A DNA stretch of 64,000 nucleotides, from positions 4,573 to 68,572 of the forward strand of contig JBOFOQ010000033.1 of the NCBI GenBank assembly GCA_051659505.1, read 5' to 3'. The notes beneath the pieces were generated by a model, which had not been told where the DNA came from, searched no databases, and saw nothing but the letters and a program-made list of their open reading frames with translations. How positions within the stretch are numbered: position 1 is the first letter of the stretch; the number at the start of each line of letters is the position of its first letter. This document shows, in pieces, positions 52,441 through 61,141 of the stretch. The DNA is from JAGNZR01 sp051659505. GTDB taxonomy: Bacteria; Fusobacteriota; Fusobacteriia; Fusobacteriales; Fusobacteriaceae. A program made the position numbers and the translations under genes.

Positions 52441-52983
52441 ATGAAAAAATTATTAGTGTTAATGATAGGTCTAGTTATATTTAGCTTTTCATTTTCCAAT
52501 GAAGTTGAAAATGAAGCTGTAATTCAAAATGAAAATGAAGTTAATTTATTAGAGGTACCGGTATTAGAGGAAATAAATATAACTGAATTAGCTTTAGAAC
52601 AAGAAGTTAACCTGCTAAAAGGTAATTTGCTAATTATTAATCAAAAATTAGAGGAATTAAATAAAAATTTATTAGAAAAAAATATAAAAATTGATAATTT
52701 GGAAAATAAGTTAGAGAACTTATATTTAGGAGTGAATAGCCTAGAAAATCAAATAAAAATTAATAAATTAGAAATCACAACAAGTATTTATGAAAAATTA
52801 TATAGATATGGTGTTATTTTTATTAGTCTAGTAATATGTGGTCTTCTAATTCTTGTTTCCATGATAGTTTTTCAAAATAATAAAAATAGAAAGAAGATAG
52901 AAGAATGGAGCGAGTTAATCGAATTAAGAAAAAATGAAGAAGTTGAAGAAGATGAGATTAAAAGTTTAAAGTTAAGATTGTAA
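52441..52983 (+). CDS. Exported/membrane coiled-coil protein
   Basis: Protein of 180 residues. A signal peptide (MKKLLVLMIGLVIFSFSFS) is followed by an acidic segment, a predicted coiled coil at about residues 55-115 (QKLEELNKNLLEKNIKIDNL and onward), one transmembrane helix at about 123-143 (GVIFISLVICGLLILVSMIV) and a short charged cytoplasmic tail. Topology suggests a periplasmic coiled coil anchored in the inner membrane. No family recognised. The ribosome site is a run of G and A (GAGGGGGGGAGG) directly before ATG. Confidence 0.68.
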   Translation: MKKLLVLMIGLVIFSFSFSNEVENEAVIQNENEVNLLEVPVLEEINITELALEQEVNLLKGNLLIINQKLEELNKNLLEKNIKIDNLENKLENLYLGVNSLENQIKINKLEITTSIYEKLYRYGVIFISLVICGLLILVSMIVFQNNKNRKKIEEWSELIELRKNEEVEEDEIKSLKLRL

Positions 52984-53059
52984 ACAAACGAAGTAAGAAC
53001 AGATTAAAGATAAAAAAGTTATAATATCTTTAAACTATAAAAAATATAGGAGGTTTAAA

Positions 53060-53320
53060 ATGAAAATAATATTATTTACAACTCCAGTGTGTGGGTATTG
53101 CGGACCTGCAAAGGAATTATTAGAAGCTTCTGGAATACAAGGAATAGAATATATTGATGCAACTAAAAATACAGAGCTTGCAGCAACTTATGGAATAAGA
53201 TCTGTACCTTGTGTAATTTTGTCTAAATGTAGCGGAAATCAATCTTTTGTAGGGCTTGATCAAATTCAAGAATTCGTAGAGATGATGAAAGAAGCTAAAG
53301 GTTGTGGATGTGGGCACTAA
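53060..53320 (+). CDS. Small thioredoxin/glutaredoxin-fold redox protein
   Basis: Protein of 86 residues with the thioredoxin-fold order beta-alpha-beta. FTTPVCGYCGPAKELL has the redox pair CGYC at residues 11-14, and IRSVPCVIL has the cis-proline, preceded by Val and followed by an extra cysteine. It is glutaredoxin/NrdH-sized. The C terminus KEAKGCGCGH has two cysteines and a histidine, unusual for NrdH and possibly metal-binding. It may reduce a ribonucleotide reductase or peroxidase; partners are not visible here. RBS TAGGAGG. Confidence 0.82.
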   Translation: MKIILFTTPVCGYCGPAKELLEASGIQGIEYIDATKNTELAATYGIRSVPCVILSKCSGNQSFVGLDQIQEFVEMMKEAKGCGCGH

Positions 53321-53442
53321 AAAACTTAATCAGAACTACAATTCAAACGATGTGTACTTTTTTAAAATGAAAAGCTTGATTTTAATAAAATTATGTTGTA
53401 AAATTACTAATATTCAATAAATTTATAAAGGGGGAGTTTTTT

Positions 53443-54636
53443 ATGAAAAAGTTAGGTTTATTACCTAGATTGGTAATAGGATTGTTAATAGGTATAGGTA
53501 TAGGGAAATTAGGATTACAACAAGGGCAAGAATTTCCTGTAAGAATGCTTGCAACATTTAATGAAATTTTTGGTAATTTTTTGAAATTTGTAATTCCTTT
53601 GATTATTATAGGATTTGTAGCTCCAGGAATAGGAGAGTTAGGAAAAGGTGCAGGAAAACTTTTAGGAATAACGACAGGTATAGCTTATTTATCAACAATA
53701 CTTGCTGGTAGTTTTGCTTATCTTATAAATAGTTTATTAAGAAATAGCTTCTTAGTCACATCTGGACTAAAGAATATGGCACTGGACAATCCTGAACATG
53801 CTCTGCTAAGTGGATATTTTACAGTTGCTATGCCTCCACTTATGGGTGTAATGACGGCACTTTTAATGGCATTTATAATAGGAATAGGAATATCTCTTGT
53901 AAATGGAGTTGCTCTAAAAAATGTAATGGGTGAATTTCAAGTAGTTGTAGAAAAAATAATAGGAAATATAATTATACCATTATTACCACTGCATATAGCT
54001 GGAATATTTGCTAATATGACTTATGCAGGACAAGTAGAAACAATAATGTCAGTATTTACAAAAGTTTTCTTGGTAATAATTTTGCTGCATTTATCAGTAC
54101 TTTTAATTCAATATTTTATTGCAGGTACAATGGCCGGAGTGAATCCTTTAACTCTATTTAAAACAATGATTCCTGCTTACTTTACTGCAATAGGAACTCA
54201 ATCATCAGCAGCAACTATTCCTGTTACTTTAGCTCAAACTAAAAAAAATGGAGTAAATGCAGGAGTTGCAGAATTTGCAGTACCTTTATGTGCAACAATT
54301 CACTTATCAGGAAGTACAATAACTTTAGTAAGTTGTGCAATGGCAGTTATGTCGCTAAATGGTATGCCAATAACTTTTGCAGGTATGTTTGGTTTCATAC
54401 TGATGTTAGGTGTTACAATGGTTGCAGCTCCAGGAGTTCCAGGAGGAGCAGTTATGGCAGCTTTGGGGTTGTTAGAAACTATGTTAGGATTTACTCCAAT
54501 GTTGACATCTTTAATGATTGCTTTATATTTAGCTCAAGATTCTTTTGGAACAGCTTGTAATGTTACAGGAGATGGGGCAATAGCAGTAATGGTTAATAAA
54601 TTTGCTGGTTTTAAGTTAACTAAGACAAAAGACTAG
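53443..54636 (+). CDS. Dicarboxylate/amino acid:cation symporter (DAACS family)
   Basis: Inner-membrane transporter of 397 residues with about eight hydrophobic helices and two re-entrant loops. The HP1 and TM7 signatures are TQSSAATIPVTLAQTKKNG (serine-rich hairpin) and CATIHLSGSTITLVSCAMAV. APGVPGGAVMAALGLLETML is the second hairpin and DSFGTACNVTGDGAIAVMVN contains the Asp/Asn substrate-binding residues of GltPh-like carriers. Substrate is likely glutamate, aspartate, serine/threonine or a C4-dicarboxylate. RBS AAAGGGGGAG. Confidence 0.93.
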   Translation: MKKLGLLPRLVIGLLIGIGIGKLGLQQGQEFPVRMLATFNEIFGNFLKFVIPLIIIGFVAPGIGELGKGAGKLLGITTGIAYLSTILAGSFAYLINSLLRNSFLVTSGLKNMALDNPEHALLSGYFTVAMPPLMGVMTALLMAFIIGIGISLVNGVALKNVMGEFQVVVEKIIGNIIIPLLPLHIAGIFANMTYAGQVETIMSVFTKVFLVIILLHLSVLLIQYFIAGTMAGVNPLTLFKTMIPAYFTAIGTQSSAATIPVTLAQTKKNGVNAGVAEFAVPLCATIHLSGSTITLVSCAMAVMSLNGMPITFAGMFGFILMLGVTMVAAPGVPGGAVMAALGLLETMLGFTPMLTSLMIALYLAQDSFGTACNVTGDGAIAVMVNKFAGFKLTKTKD

Positions 54637-54737
54637 AAAAATATAGATTTATGCTCACGAAAAAGTTATTTATTAGTAAGTTTTAATTAACTACTAATTA
54701 ATATATAATTAAAAAAAAATATTTAAGGGAGAAGATT

Positions 54738-55358
54738 ATGTTAAAAAAAGCAATATTATTAGGAACAATACTAGGAAGTGCAATGTCTTATGCAGGGGAA
54801 ACAAGTGCTCAGTTATCACTACTTCCTGGAGTAGCTTTAGGAGCTTCAAAAGATGATTCAGTTACAAAATTTAGTTTTAATGTATTAGGAGCAACAAATA
54901 AAAATGTATCAGGATTAGATATATCTTTAGTTGGACTTAGAACTGTAACGGGAGATTTTACAGGTCAGCATATGGCGTTTTTATTTGTTGAGAAATTCAC
55001 AGTAAATGGAAACTTAAATGGAGGTTCAATGTCATTATGGAATGATGTAAAAGGAACTGTTAACGGTAGTGTATTTGGACTTGTAAATACAATCAATGAT
55101 GCAAACGGAGGAGCTGGAGGTTTAGTTAACTTAGTAAAAGGGAACGCAGTTAGTACTTTTGGATTAGTAAGTGTTGTAAACGGAACTGTAAATAAGCAAT
55201 TTGGATTATTTAATAGAGCTGAATCAGTGTCAGGAGTACAGTTTGGATTAATAAATTCAACAAGAAACTTAGATGGAGTACAAATAGGACTTATCAATCA
55301 TGCAACAAATGGAGTTTTACCAGTATTACCATTAGTAAACTTTAAAAAATCACTTTAG
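54738..55358 (+). CDS. Surface/exported repeat protein (LA_2272-like)
   Basis: Protein of 206 residues with a signal peptide (LLGTILGSAMSYAGETSAQL). The second half consists of short hydrophobic/polar repeats such as FGLFNRAESVSGVQFGLINS and NLDGVQIGLINHATNGVLPV. This pattern (GVQFGLIN-x5-8, ending in NG-x-LPVLPLVNF) is found in LA_2272-type surface repeat proteins of spirochaetes, Bacteroidetes and Fusobacteria; it probably folds as a beta-solenoid or small barrel. Function unknown. RBS AAGGGAGAAG. Confidence 0.75.
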   Translation: MLKKAILLGTILGSAMSYAGETSAQLSLLPGVALGASKDDSVTKFSFNVLGATNKNVSGLDISLVGLRTVTGDFTGQHMAFLFVEKFTVNGNLNGGSMSLWNDVKGTVNGSVFGLVNTINDANGGAGGLVNLVKGNAVSTFGLVSVVNGTVNKQFGLFNRAESVSGVQFGLINSTRNLDGVQIGLINHATNGVLPVLPLVNFKKSL

Positions 55359-55377
55359 TAAAAAATATAATACAGAA

Positions 55378-55413
55378 AAAAAAAGGGACTATTTCAATAG
55401 TTCCTCTTTTTTT
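55378..55413. terminator. Bidirectional terminator between the repeat protein and ispF
   Basis: AAAAGGGACTATT pairs with AATAGTTCCTCTTTT around a short loop (one G-U pair), T-rich on both strands. Confidence 0.8.
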
Positions 55414-55879
55414 GTAAAAGAATAACACAGTAAGATTTCACACCAGATTCGTCTCCAGTAAAGCCTAGTTTTTCTTCAGTTGTTGCTTTAACGCTAACAC
55501 AATCTTTTTTTATATTTAAAATAGTGGAAATTTTTTCTTGCATAAGTTCAATGTAACTTTTAATTTTAGGGCTTTGAAGTACAATGATAGAATCAAGGTT
55601 AATAATACTATATCCTTTTTCATCAATAATTTTTTTTACTTTTTTCAGAAGAATCATGCTATCTATATTTAAATAATCATTATCAGTATCAGGAAAATGT
55701 TGACCAATATCCCCTAAAGCTAAAGCACCTAAAAGAGCGTCCATAATTGCATGAGTAAGTACATCTCCATCAGAGTGCCCTAAGACCCCTTTATCGTGGG
55801 GAATTTTAATCCCTCCTAGAATGAGATCCCTTCCTTTTACTAATTTGTGAACATCGTATCCATTGCCAATTCTTATCAC
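55394..55879 (-). CDS. ispF: 2-C-methyl-D-erythritol 2,4-cyclodiphosphate synthase
   Basis: MEP-pathway enzyme of 161 residues making isoprenoid precursors. GNGYDVHKLVKGRDLILGGI has the metal ligands Asp and His, VLGHSDGDVLTHAIMDALLG the third His and conserved Ser-Asp-Gly-Asp, and KATTEEKLGFTGDESGVKSY the C-terminal signature with Thr-Thr-Glu. The start is GTG at 55879 preceded by AAAGGGGA. It is downstream of the heptose kinase gene in the same direction, 30 bases away. Confidence 0.96.
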   Translation of the reverse strand: MIRIGNGYDVHKLVKGRDLILGGIKIPHDKGVLGHSDGDVLTHAIMDALLGALALGDIGQHFPDTDNDYLNIDSMILLKKVKKIIDEKGYSIINLDSIIVLQSPKIKSYIELMQEKISTILNIKKDCVSVKATTEEKLGFTGDESGVKSYCVILLQKKRNY

Positions 55880-55909
55880 AAAATATCCCCTTTAAAAATT
55901 TATTTTGAT

Positions 55910-56887
55910 TTATTCGTTATATATTCTATTGTAAAACTCAACTATTTCATCTTTGGTAACTGTAGATGTACCGACTCGCCCAACTACAACTCCAGCAGCA
56001 ACATTTGCAATTTTAGCAGCCTCGTGCCAACTTACCCCAGTAGCAGCAGCAAGAGTAAATACAGAAATAACAGTATCACCTGCTCCAGTTACATCATAAA
56101 CTTCTTTAGCGTAAGTAGGAATATTAATAACTTCATCTAAAAAAAGACTCATTCCTTCTTCGCTTCGAGTAATTAATAAGTTAGAAAGATTAAGTTTTTC
56201 CTTTAAAGTTTCACCAAGTTTATAAATATCGCCTAAACTAGAAAGGCCCATACATTCCATAGCTTCTTTTCTATTAGGTGTCATAGAAGTAGCACCGTTG
56301 TAATTAATGGCATTCTTAGGTTTTGGATCAACCGTAACAATAACATTATTTTCTTTAGCTATTTTTATTATTTCTTGAGCAACTCTTTTTGTAAGAACTC
56401 CCTTATCATAATCAGATAAAATAATTGCATCTAAACTTTTAATATTTTTTTTAATATTCTCAATTATTAAATCTTCATATTGTTTAGGGATAGGGGACGG
56501 ATCTTCCCAATCTATACGCAGTAGTTGTTGATGCCCACTTATTATTCTTCTTTTTACAATGGTAGGTCTATTTGAAGATCTAACGATACCAGAACTATCT
56601 ATATTTTGCTCATTGAAACTATTAATAATTTTATCCCCGTTATAATCATTTCCAATAACTCCAAAAGAAATAGTTTTTGCTCCTAAGTGTGCAAGGTTAT
56701 TTACGACATTTGCAGCACCACCTAAAACAAATCTCTCTTCCAAAACTTTAAGAACAGGAACAGGAGCCTCAGGTGAAATTCTATCAACTGAACCCATAAT
56801 ATAGTCATCTATCATCATATCTCCAACAACAGCAATTTTTGCGTTATCAAACTTTTTTAATATTTCTAGTAATCGCTCTTTTTTCAT
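55910..56887 (-). CDS. rfaE1: D-glycero-beta-D-manno-heptose-7-phosphate kinase
   Basis: PfkB/ribokinase-fold sugar kinase of 325 residues that phosphorylates heptose-7-phosphate for LPS inner-core synthesis. AVVGDMMIDDYIMGSVDRIS and EAPVPVLKVLEERFVLGGAA with NVVNNLAHLGA are specific for the RfaE domain 1; DVTGAGDTVISVFTLAAATG carries the catalytic Asp and anion hole. There is no C-terminal adenylyltransferase domain, so the bifunctional HldE is split. ATG 56887 preferred (MKKERLLEILKKF); an in-frame ATG at 56908 is possible. Implies heptose-containing LPS. Confidence 0.93.
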   Translation of the reverse strand: MKKERLLEILKKFDNAKIAVVGDMMIDDYIMGSVDRISPEAPVPVLKVLEERFVLGGAANVVNNLAHLGAKTISFGVIGNDYNGDKIINSFNEQNIDSSGIVRSSNRPTIVKRRIISGHQQLLRIDWEDPSPIPKQYEDLIIENIKKNIKSLDAIILSDYDKGVLTKRVAQEIIKIAKENNVIVTVDPKPKNAINYNGATSMTPNRKEAMECMGLSSLGDIYKLGETLKEKLNLSNLLITRSEEGMSLFLDEVINIPTYAKEVYDVTGAGDTVISVFTLAAATGVSWHEAAKIANVAAGVVVGRVGTSTVTKDEIVEFYNRIYNE

Positions 56888-57092
56888 GAAAAATCCCACT
56901 CTCCCCATATCTAGCTCTATTCTCTTGAATGATAATAATTTTAAGAGATAATTATATTATATGATTATAACAAGATTTTTTCAAGAAAATTATATATTAT
57001 CAAAAAAAAACTTGTTAAAATAAGAGAAATCTAGAAGATGGAAAATAAACCTAATATAGATACAGCATAGATATGGACTTTATTAAAGAAAG

Positions 57093-57998
57093 TTAGAGTA
57101 TCTCAGGAATGAGCTTAATCAAAAAATTGTCGCTTCCTTTATCTTTTATAATAATTTTATTTTTTAAAAATTCAATATAAAAAATCTTATTTTTAAATCT
57201 ATACTCATTAGTTTTGGAAAATGTTTTTTTCTCTCCATTGATAAAAGTAAGAATTAAATAAGGTGTCTTGTTTATGTTGTATAAATCTAAATTCAAAATA
57301 ATTGAGCTTAAAGAATCGGTACTTTCTAGTTTCCCAATTTTAAATTGAGAATTATTAGGGGGAAATGCATTTAAGTTAGGGTTATTTTTTTCATAGAGTA
57401 TAAAAGCACTCACTTTGAACTTTATTCTTAAGTTACTATCCGTAAGTTCAAAGACAATATCGTTTTCTAGTATTGATATATATTTATCTGAAGCTTCTAT
57501 TTCTTTGAAAAAAATATCAAAATCAGAAATAGATCCTGTTATGTCAAAAGGAACTTGAATTTGATAAGTGTTTAAATTTCCGTGAGTTAGAGTTTGCGGG
57601 ATTTTAACTTGTAGTCTTGAGATAGAATTTAAAGAAAGGTTATTTTTTAATAACCCATCTGTAATAAATTGTTTTACAGATGTTTGATCAGAAAATGCTC
57701 TCTGCTGCAAATTGTTAAGCAAAGAATCAAATTTAATTTTATTTTCTAGAGATAATTTTTCTGAAACTTCTAATTTTTTTTTTAAAATAGTCTTTTTATT
57801 TTTTAATTCTTCATTTTTATAATTTGATGTAGAAAAATCATTTTTTAAATTAAAGTATTTAAAAATTGGAAATAATATTAAAAAATATACAGTTATTATT
57901 AAAAGAATTAAAAAATAAATTACTTTTAAACTTGAAGTAGTTAGATTAAATTTTTTGTTAAAAAAAATAAGAGTTTTATCTATAATTCTTTTTATCAA
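57093..57998 (-). CDS. PilO-like type IV pilus/competence assembly protein
   Basis: Inner-membrane protein of 301 residues with a single N-terminal helix (residues about 25-46), a coiled stretch (KNEELKNKKTILKKKLEVSE) and a periplasmic ferredoxin-like part, the layout of PilO. VPFDITGSISDFDIFFKEIE matches the PilO pattern best. The last third (about 210-301) is beta-rich and could play a PilP-like role. The start is TTG at 57998, overlapping the previous stop codon (TTTTGATAA) and preceded by AGAGGTG. Last gene of the minus-strand pilus operon. Sequence similarity is weak; context supports the call. Confidence 0.7.
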   Translation of the reverse strand: MIKRIIDKTLIFFNKKFNLTTSSLKVIYFLILLIITVYFLILFPIFKYFNLKNDFSTSNYKNEELKNKKTILKKKLEVSEKLSLENKIKFDSLLNNLQQRAFSDQTSVKQFITDGLLKNNLSLNSISRLQVKIPQTLTHGNLNTYQIQVPFDITGSISDFDIFFKEIEASDKYISILENDIVFELTDSNLRIKFKVSAFILYEKNNPNLNAFPPNNSQFKIGKLESTDSLSSIILNLDLYNINKTPYLILTFINGEKKTFSKTNEYRFKNKIFYIEFLKNKIIIKDKGSDNFLIKLIPEIL

Positions 57999-58816
57999 AA
58001 CATCACCTCTTTCTTGCTCATATCTATTGTGAAATTGTAAATACCTTGAGTATTTTTTATATAATCATTATTTAAATTCTCAAAATTATTTTGCTCTAAA
58101 TATTTTTCAAAGAGATATAATTCTTTAAGATTTTGTGTACTTCCAGAAAGCTTTATTAATGGAAAGCTTATCTCAATTTTATCTATATATAAAGAAATAA
58201 AATTAAAAGAGTTTAATTCTTTAAATAAAAGTGAAAACTTTATTTTTTCTGTTAAAATTAATTTATTTAAATTTTCTATATCTGAAGAAAAGTCCAAAAC
58301 TTCGTTATTTTTCTCTTCTAAAACAACTATATTTTGCTGGATACTATTAGATATAATTTTAAGATTTTGTATTTTTTTTAAAATATTTAAATTTATAAAA
58401 TAAAAGCAAGAGGCAATAATAATCGCAAACACTAAAATAAATTTAAAATAATAAAACCAATCAGTACTCTCATTAGAAACATTGAGTTCTTTAGAATATT
58501 CTTTTAGAAAAAAATTATGTTCTAAAGAATCTTCAAATCTGTTAAAAAGAGAGGCAGAGTAAATTGCCACTAATATAATATTATTGTCTCTTATAAATTG
58601 AAAAATATTATTAACCAAAGTTCTTGGAAGTGCATAAAAGTTAGACTCATCATATTTTACTACATATTCATATAAATTATGTTCGTTTCCATCAAAAAGT
58701 TCAATTTTATCAATAAAAAAATAATCGTTTTCAAGAATAATTGATATTTGCTGATTTTTAAAAGGGAGTAAAATTATTTTAAATTTTTCTGAAAACTTTA
58801 TATTTATATACTGGAT
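57995..58816 (-). CDS. PilN-like type IV pilus/competence assembly protein, possible ATC start
   Basis: The open frame runs from 58816 to the TGA at 57997-57995 (273 codons). The first conventional start is a TTG at 58618 without a ribosome site, yet coding-like sequence (IQYINIKFSEKFKIILLPFK) continues 66 codons upstream. AAGGAG sits 7 bases before an ATC at 58816, the only codon that fits. The C-terminal half has the PilN layout: a membrane helix (FKFILVFAIIIASCFYFINL), then a coiled coil (LKIISNSIQQNIVVLEEKNN) and a small periplasmic domain. The N-terminal part may correspond to a PilM-like C terminus. The 3' end overlaps the PilO-like gene. Confidence 0.62.
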   Translation of the reverse strand: MQYINIKFSEKFKIILLPFKNQQISIILENDYFFIDKIELFDGNEHNLYEYVVKYDESNFYALPRTLVNNIFQFIRDNNIILVAIYSASLFNRFEDSLEHNFFLKEYSKELNVSNESTDWFYYFKFILVFAIIIASCFYFINLNILKKIQNLKIISNSIQQNIVVLEEKNNEVLDFSSDIENLNKLILTEKIKFSLLFKELNSFNFISLYIDKIEISFPLIKLSGSTQNLKELYLFEKYLEQNNFENLNNDYIKNTQGIYNFTIDMSKKEVMF

Positions 58817-58820
58817 ATAA

Positions 58821-59387
58821 TCACTCCTTCAAGGTCAGGACTTTTCCTTGTATTTTAAAATCAGAAATCAGATATTTTTCATCATTACAGAGTAGAGAAA
58901 GGTCTTTTTTATCAAAATAGCAAATTAAATTTATATTTTCAGTAAATAAAAGAATTTCAATAGTAGGGTTATGTTGTAAATCGTATAGGGTTAAGTCTTT
59001 AGAGAAAATAAATTGAAAATTATATTCTCCTGAAAATTTAATAGTTTCAATTTTGGGAGTTGTGGAAAAAAGATGAAACCCTCCTAAACTTAGGGATTTT
59101 CTAGTGTGTGGATTGGTCCAAAGTTTTTCTAAAAGAATATTAGTGAAAATATACTCTTGAATATTTTTTATTTTATTTTTAACAATATAGTCATCAATTT
59201 TTTCAAATTCCCAAAATACTAGAGATGAAATATTTTTCAAATTTGCTTTATCAATTTTTGAATTTTCGTAAAGCCCTTGAATATCAACTTTGTTTTTTAA
59301 AGAAAGAGTAAAGAGAAAAAAAATAACACAAATAAAAGTTATGCACACAAGAGTAAAATATAGTATGAATCCTTTGTTTTTTTTCAT
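58821..59387 (-). CDS. PilX/GspK-like minor pilin without Glu5
   Basis: Protein of 188 residues. The start MKKNKGFILYFTLVCITFIC is a class III-type signal with Gly before the cleavage site and a hydrophobic helix, but the glutamate normally at +5 of the mature protein is absent. That is the hallmark of GspK/PilX-type minor pilins, which sit at the tip and do not need to pair with a pilin above. The rest is a polar domain with no recognisable fold. ATGA overlap with the prepilin gene upstream, and its stop sits in the ribosome site of the PilN-like gene. Confidence 0.72.
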   Translation of the reverse strand: MKKNKGFILYFTLVCITFICVIFFLFTLSLKNKVDIQGLYENSKIDKANLKNISSLVFWEFEKIDDYIVKNKIKNIQEYIFTNILLEKLWTNPHTRKSLSLGGFHLFSTTPKIETIKFSGEYNFQFIFSKDLTLYDLQHNPTIEILLFTENINLICYFDKKDLSLLCNDEKYLISDFKIQGKVLTLKE

Positions 59388-60037
59388 AATTGACCACTTC
59401 GTAGTAAGAGTTCTTCAATTTTTAATCCGTTATTTGTCTGAAATCTTAATAAAACACCACCTTTTACCTCAGTAAAACTTCCGTTATAAATCTTTGATAA
59501 CAAAACCTCATCTTTTCCAAATTGAAAAATTCCGTAACGATTTCCAGAAGTATCTCCCCTAGAATAAGTTAAAATTTGATTTGTTTTCATATTTTTGATA
59601 TCAGTTATTTTAAATCTATAGAGATGAAATTGATTACTTTTAATATTGTTTAATGAATTATAATTATTAAAATGAAAGCTTGGTATTTCTAAATAAAGAG
59701 AATCTCCAGCAATATCTTTCTTTAATATAAAGTTGTTTATTTTTTTTAGATGGGAAGAGTTCAAGTGTGGAGAGTTGATATTTAAAACTGCTACCCCAGG
59801 ATTATAAATTTCTAATAAATTTTTGTTTTGTGTTTCAACTGTAGAGGAAGAAACATAAGCAGCTAAGCCCTCAATAACTCTATAAAAATCATGGGAAGAG
59901 GAAGTTATTTTTATATTTTTGTAAACAGAAATAGAGATTTTAATAAGGGGATGTATTAAAGTTAATAATAGTGTAAAAAGAGCTATGGAAACAACAAACT
60001 CAAGGGTAGAGCTCCCTTTACTGTATTTAGATGTCAT
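59384..60037 (-). CDS. Type IV prepilin-like protein (PilW/ComGF type)
   Basis: Protein of 217 residues. KGSSTLEFVVSIALFTLLLT contains the prepilin peptidase site G^SSTLE with Glu at +5 and a hydrophobic alpha-1 helix. The globular part is larger than in major pilins, as in PilW/GspJ minor pilins. RBS AAAGGAGTGTT. Overlaps the following PilX-like gene (ATGA). Confidence 0.75.
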   Translation of the reverse strand: MTSKYSKGSSTLEFVVSIALFTLLLTLIHPLIKISISVYKNIKITSSSHDFYRVIEGLAAYVSSSTVETQNKNLLEIYNPGVAVLNINSPHLNSSHLKKINNFILKKDIAGDSLYLEIPSFHFNNYNSLNNIKSNQFHLYRFKITDIKNMKTNQILTYSRGDTSGNRYGIFQFGKDEVLLSKIYNGSFTEVKGGVLLRFQTNNGLKIEELLLRSGQL

Positions 60038-60056
60038 AGCAACACTCCTTTGTTAT

Positions 60057-60404
60057 TTAATTATAAGTATTAAATGAATTATTTTCAGGAATAACAATAT
60101 TGAGTATTTTAGAATCTTTTTTTACAGATAAAATTAATACAGTGATATTTTTATTTGAGTCTTGTGGCATGCCAATATTAGGAAGAGTTGAAAATGTAAC
60201 TTCATTTAAATTTTCACTGAGAATTTTAGAATATCCTTTAGATTCAATTTTTTTTATAATATTATCATCTAAAATACTGTTTTTATTAGTTGGAATTAAA
60301 ATTTTAAAAAAAAGATTGAAACAATTAAAAATTGGTAGGATTAATACAGTGATAAGTGTAAAAGATACTATAAATTCCAAAAGAACAAATCCATTTTTTT
60401 TCAA
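60057..60404 (-). CDS. Small type IV prepilin-like protein (PilV/ComGE type)
   Basis: Protein of 115 residues. MKKNGFVLLEFIVSFTLITV has the prepilin site G^FVLLE with Glu at +5 and a short basic leader. The remainder is about 90 residues. The start is TTG at 60404, 6-7 bases after AGGAGAG; there is no ATG alternative. Lies 20 bases before the PilW-like gene. Confidence 0.75.
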   Translation of the reverse strand: MKKNGFVLLEFIVSFTLITVLILPIFNCFNLFFKILIPTNKNSILDDNIIKKIESKGYSKILSENLNEVTFSTLPNIGMPQDSNKNITVLILSVKKDSKILNIVIPENNSFNTYN

Positions 60405-60427
60405 AATAAACTCTCCTATAAAAATGA

Positions 60428-61141
60428 TTAGTTAATAAGGGATATCATGTCAAACATAGGTAGATAGATTCCTAAAACGACAAAACCAACGGATAAACCT
60501 AAAACAATAATAAGAACAGGCTCCATAAAAGTTAAAGTAAGTTGTATTTTTTCATTGAATTTATCTTGAGAAAAATCATGTATAGAAAATAGCATTTTAA
60601 GTAAAAAACCATTTTTTTCTCCAATAGAAATCATAGAAAGAGTAGTAGGAGTGAGAAAAATAGAGTTTTTAAGTGCAGTTGCAAGAGTCTCCCCTGCTCT
60701 AATCTTATTGCATGTTTCTAGTAAATTTCTCTTTAAAATAAAATCATTCTCTAAAGTAATTATTGTTTCTAAAGATTTTAAAATTGTAACTCTTGAGCTT
60801 AAAAGCAAAGTTAATCGTTTTATAAAAATAATAAGAATATATAGTTTATAAATATTTTTGATTATTGGAATATTTACTGCTACTAAGCTTTTTATTTTTT
60901 TTCCAAAAACAGATTTTTTAAAAAAATATAAAAAAAACATAAATAGAAAAAATATAAAAATAATGAAAAAATAATAATTGTGAAAAAAATTATATATTTT
61001 TAATAAAAATTCAGTTATTAAAGGTAATTTTTGATTATTTTGTTCAAATATTTCAATAAATTGAGGTAAAATAAAAATTATGAGAAGAGTCATTATAATA
61101 GTAGAAATGATAGCTACAAAAAAAGGATAGATCATTATCAT
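60428..61141 (-). CDS. PilC/ComGB-type platform protein, C-terminal part (split gene)
   Basis: The 237 residues contain the central membrane helices and the second GSPII_F domain of the inner-membrane pilus platform: YPFFVAIISTIIMTLLIIFI, RAGETLATALKNSIFLTPTT, LSMISIGEKNGFLLKML and the final FMEPVLIIVLGLSVGFVVLG. The N-terminal half is encoded just upstream in another frame; the two overlap by 4 bases at a run of ten A. One extra A would fuse them into an ordinary protein of about 400 residues. The in-frame ATG at 61141 lacks a ribosome site, so independent translation is unlikely to be efficient. Confidence 0.85.
   Translation of the reverse strand: MIMIYPFFVAIISTIIMTLLIIFILPQFIEIFEQNNQKLPLITEFLLKIYNFFHNYYFFIIFIFFLFMFFLYFFKKSVFGKKIKSLVAVNIPIIKNIYKLYILIIFIKRLTLLLSSRVTILKSLETIITLENDFILKRNLLETCNKIRAGETLATALKNSIFLTPTTLSMISIGEKNGFLLKMLFSIHDFSQDKFNEKIQLTLTFMEPVLIIVLGLSVGFVVLGIYLPMFDMISLIN

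Noticed and set aside
54288..54560. Second frame inside the DAACS transporter gene
   Set aside because: Shadow of codons for small residues (Gly, Ser, Ala); the transporter frame has intact family motifs throughout.
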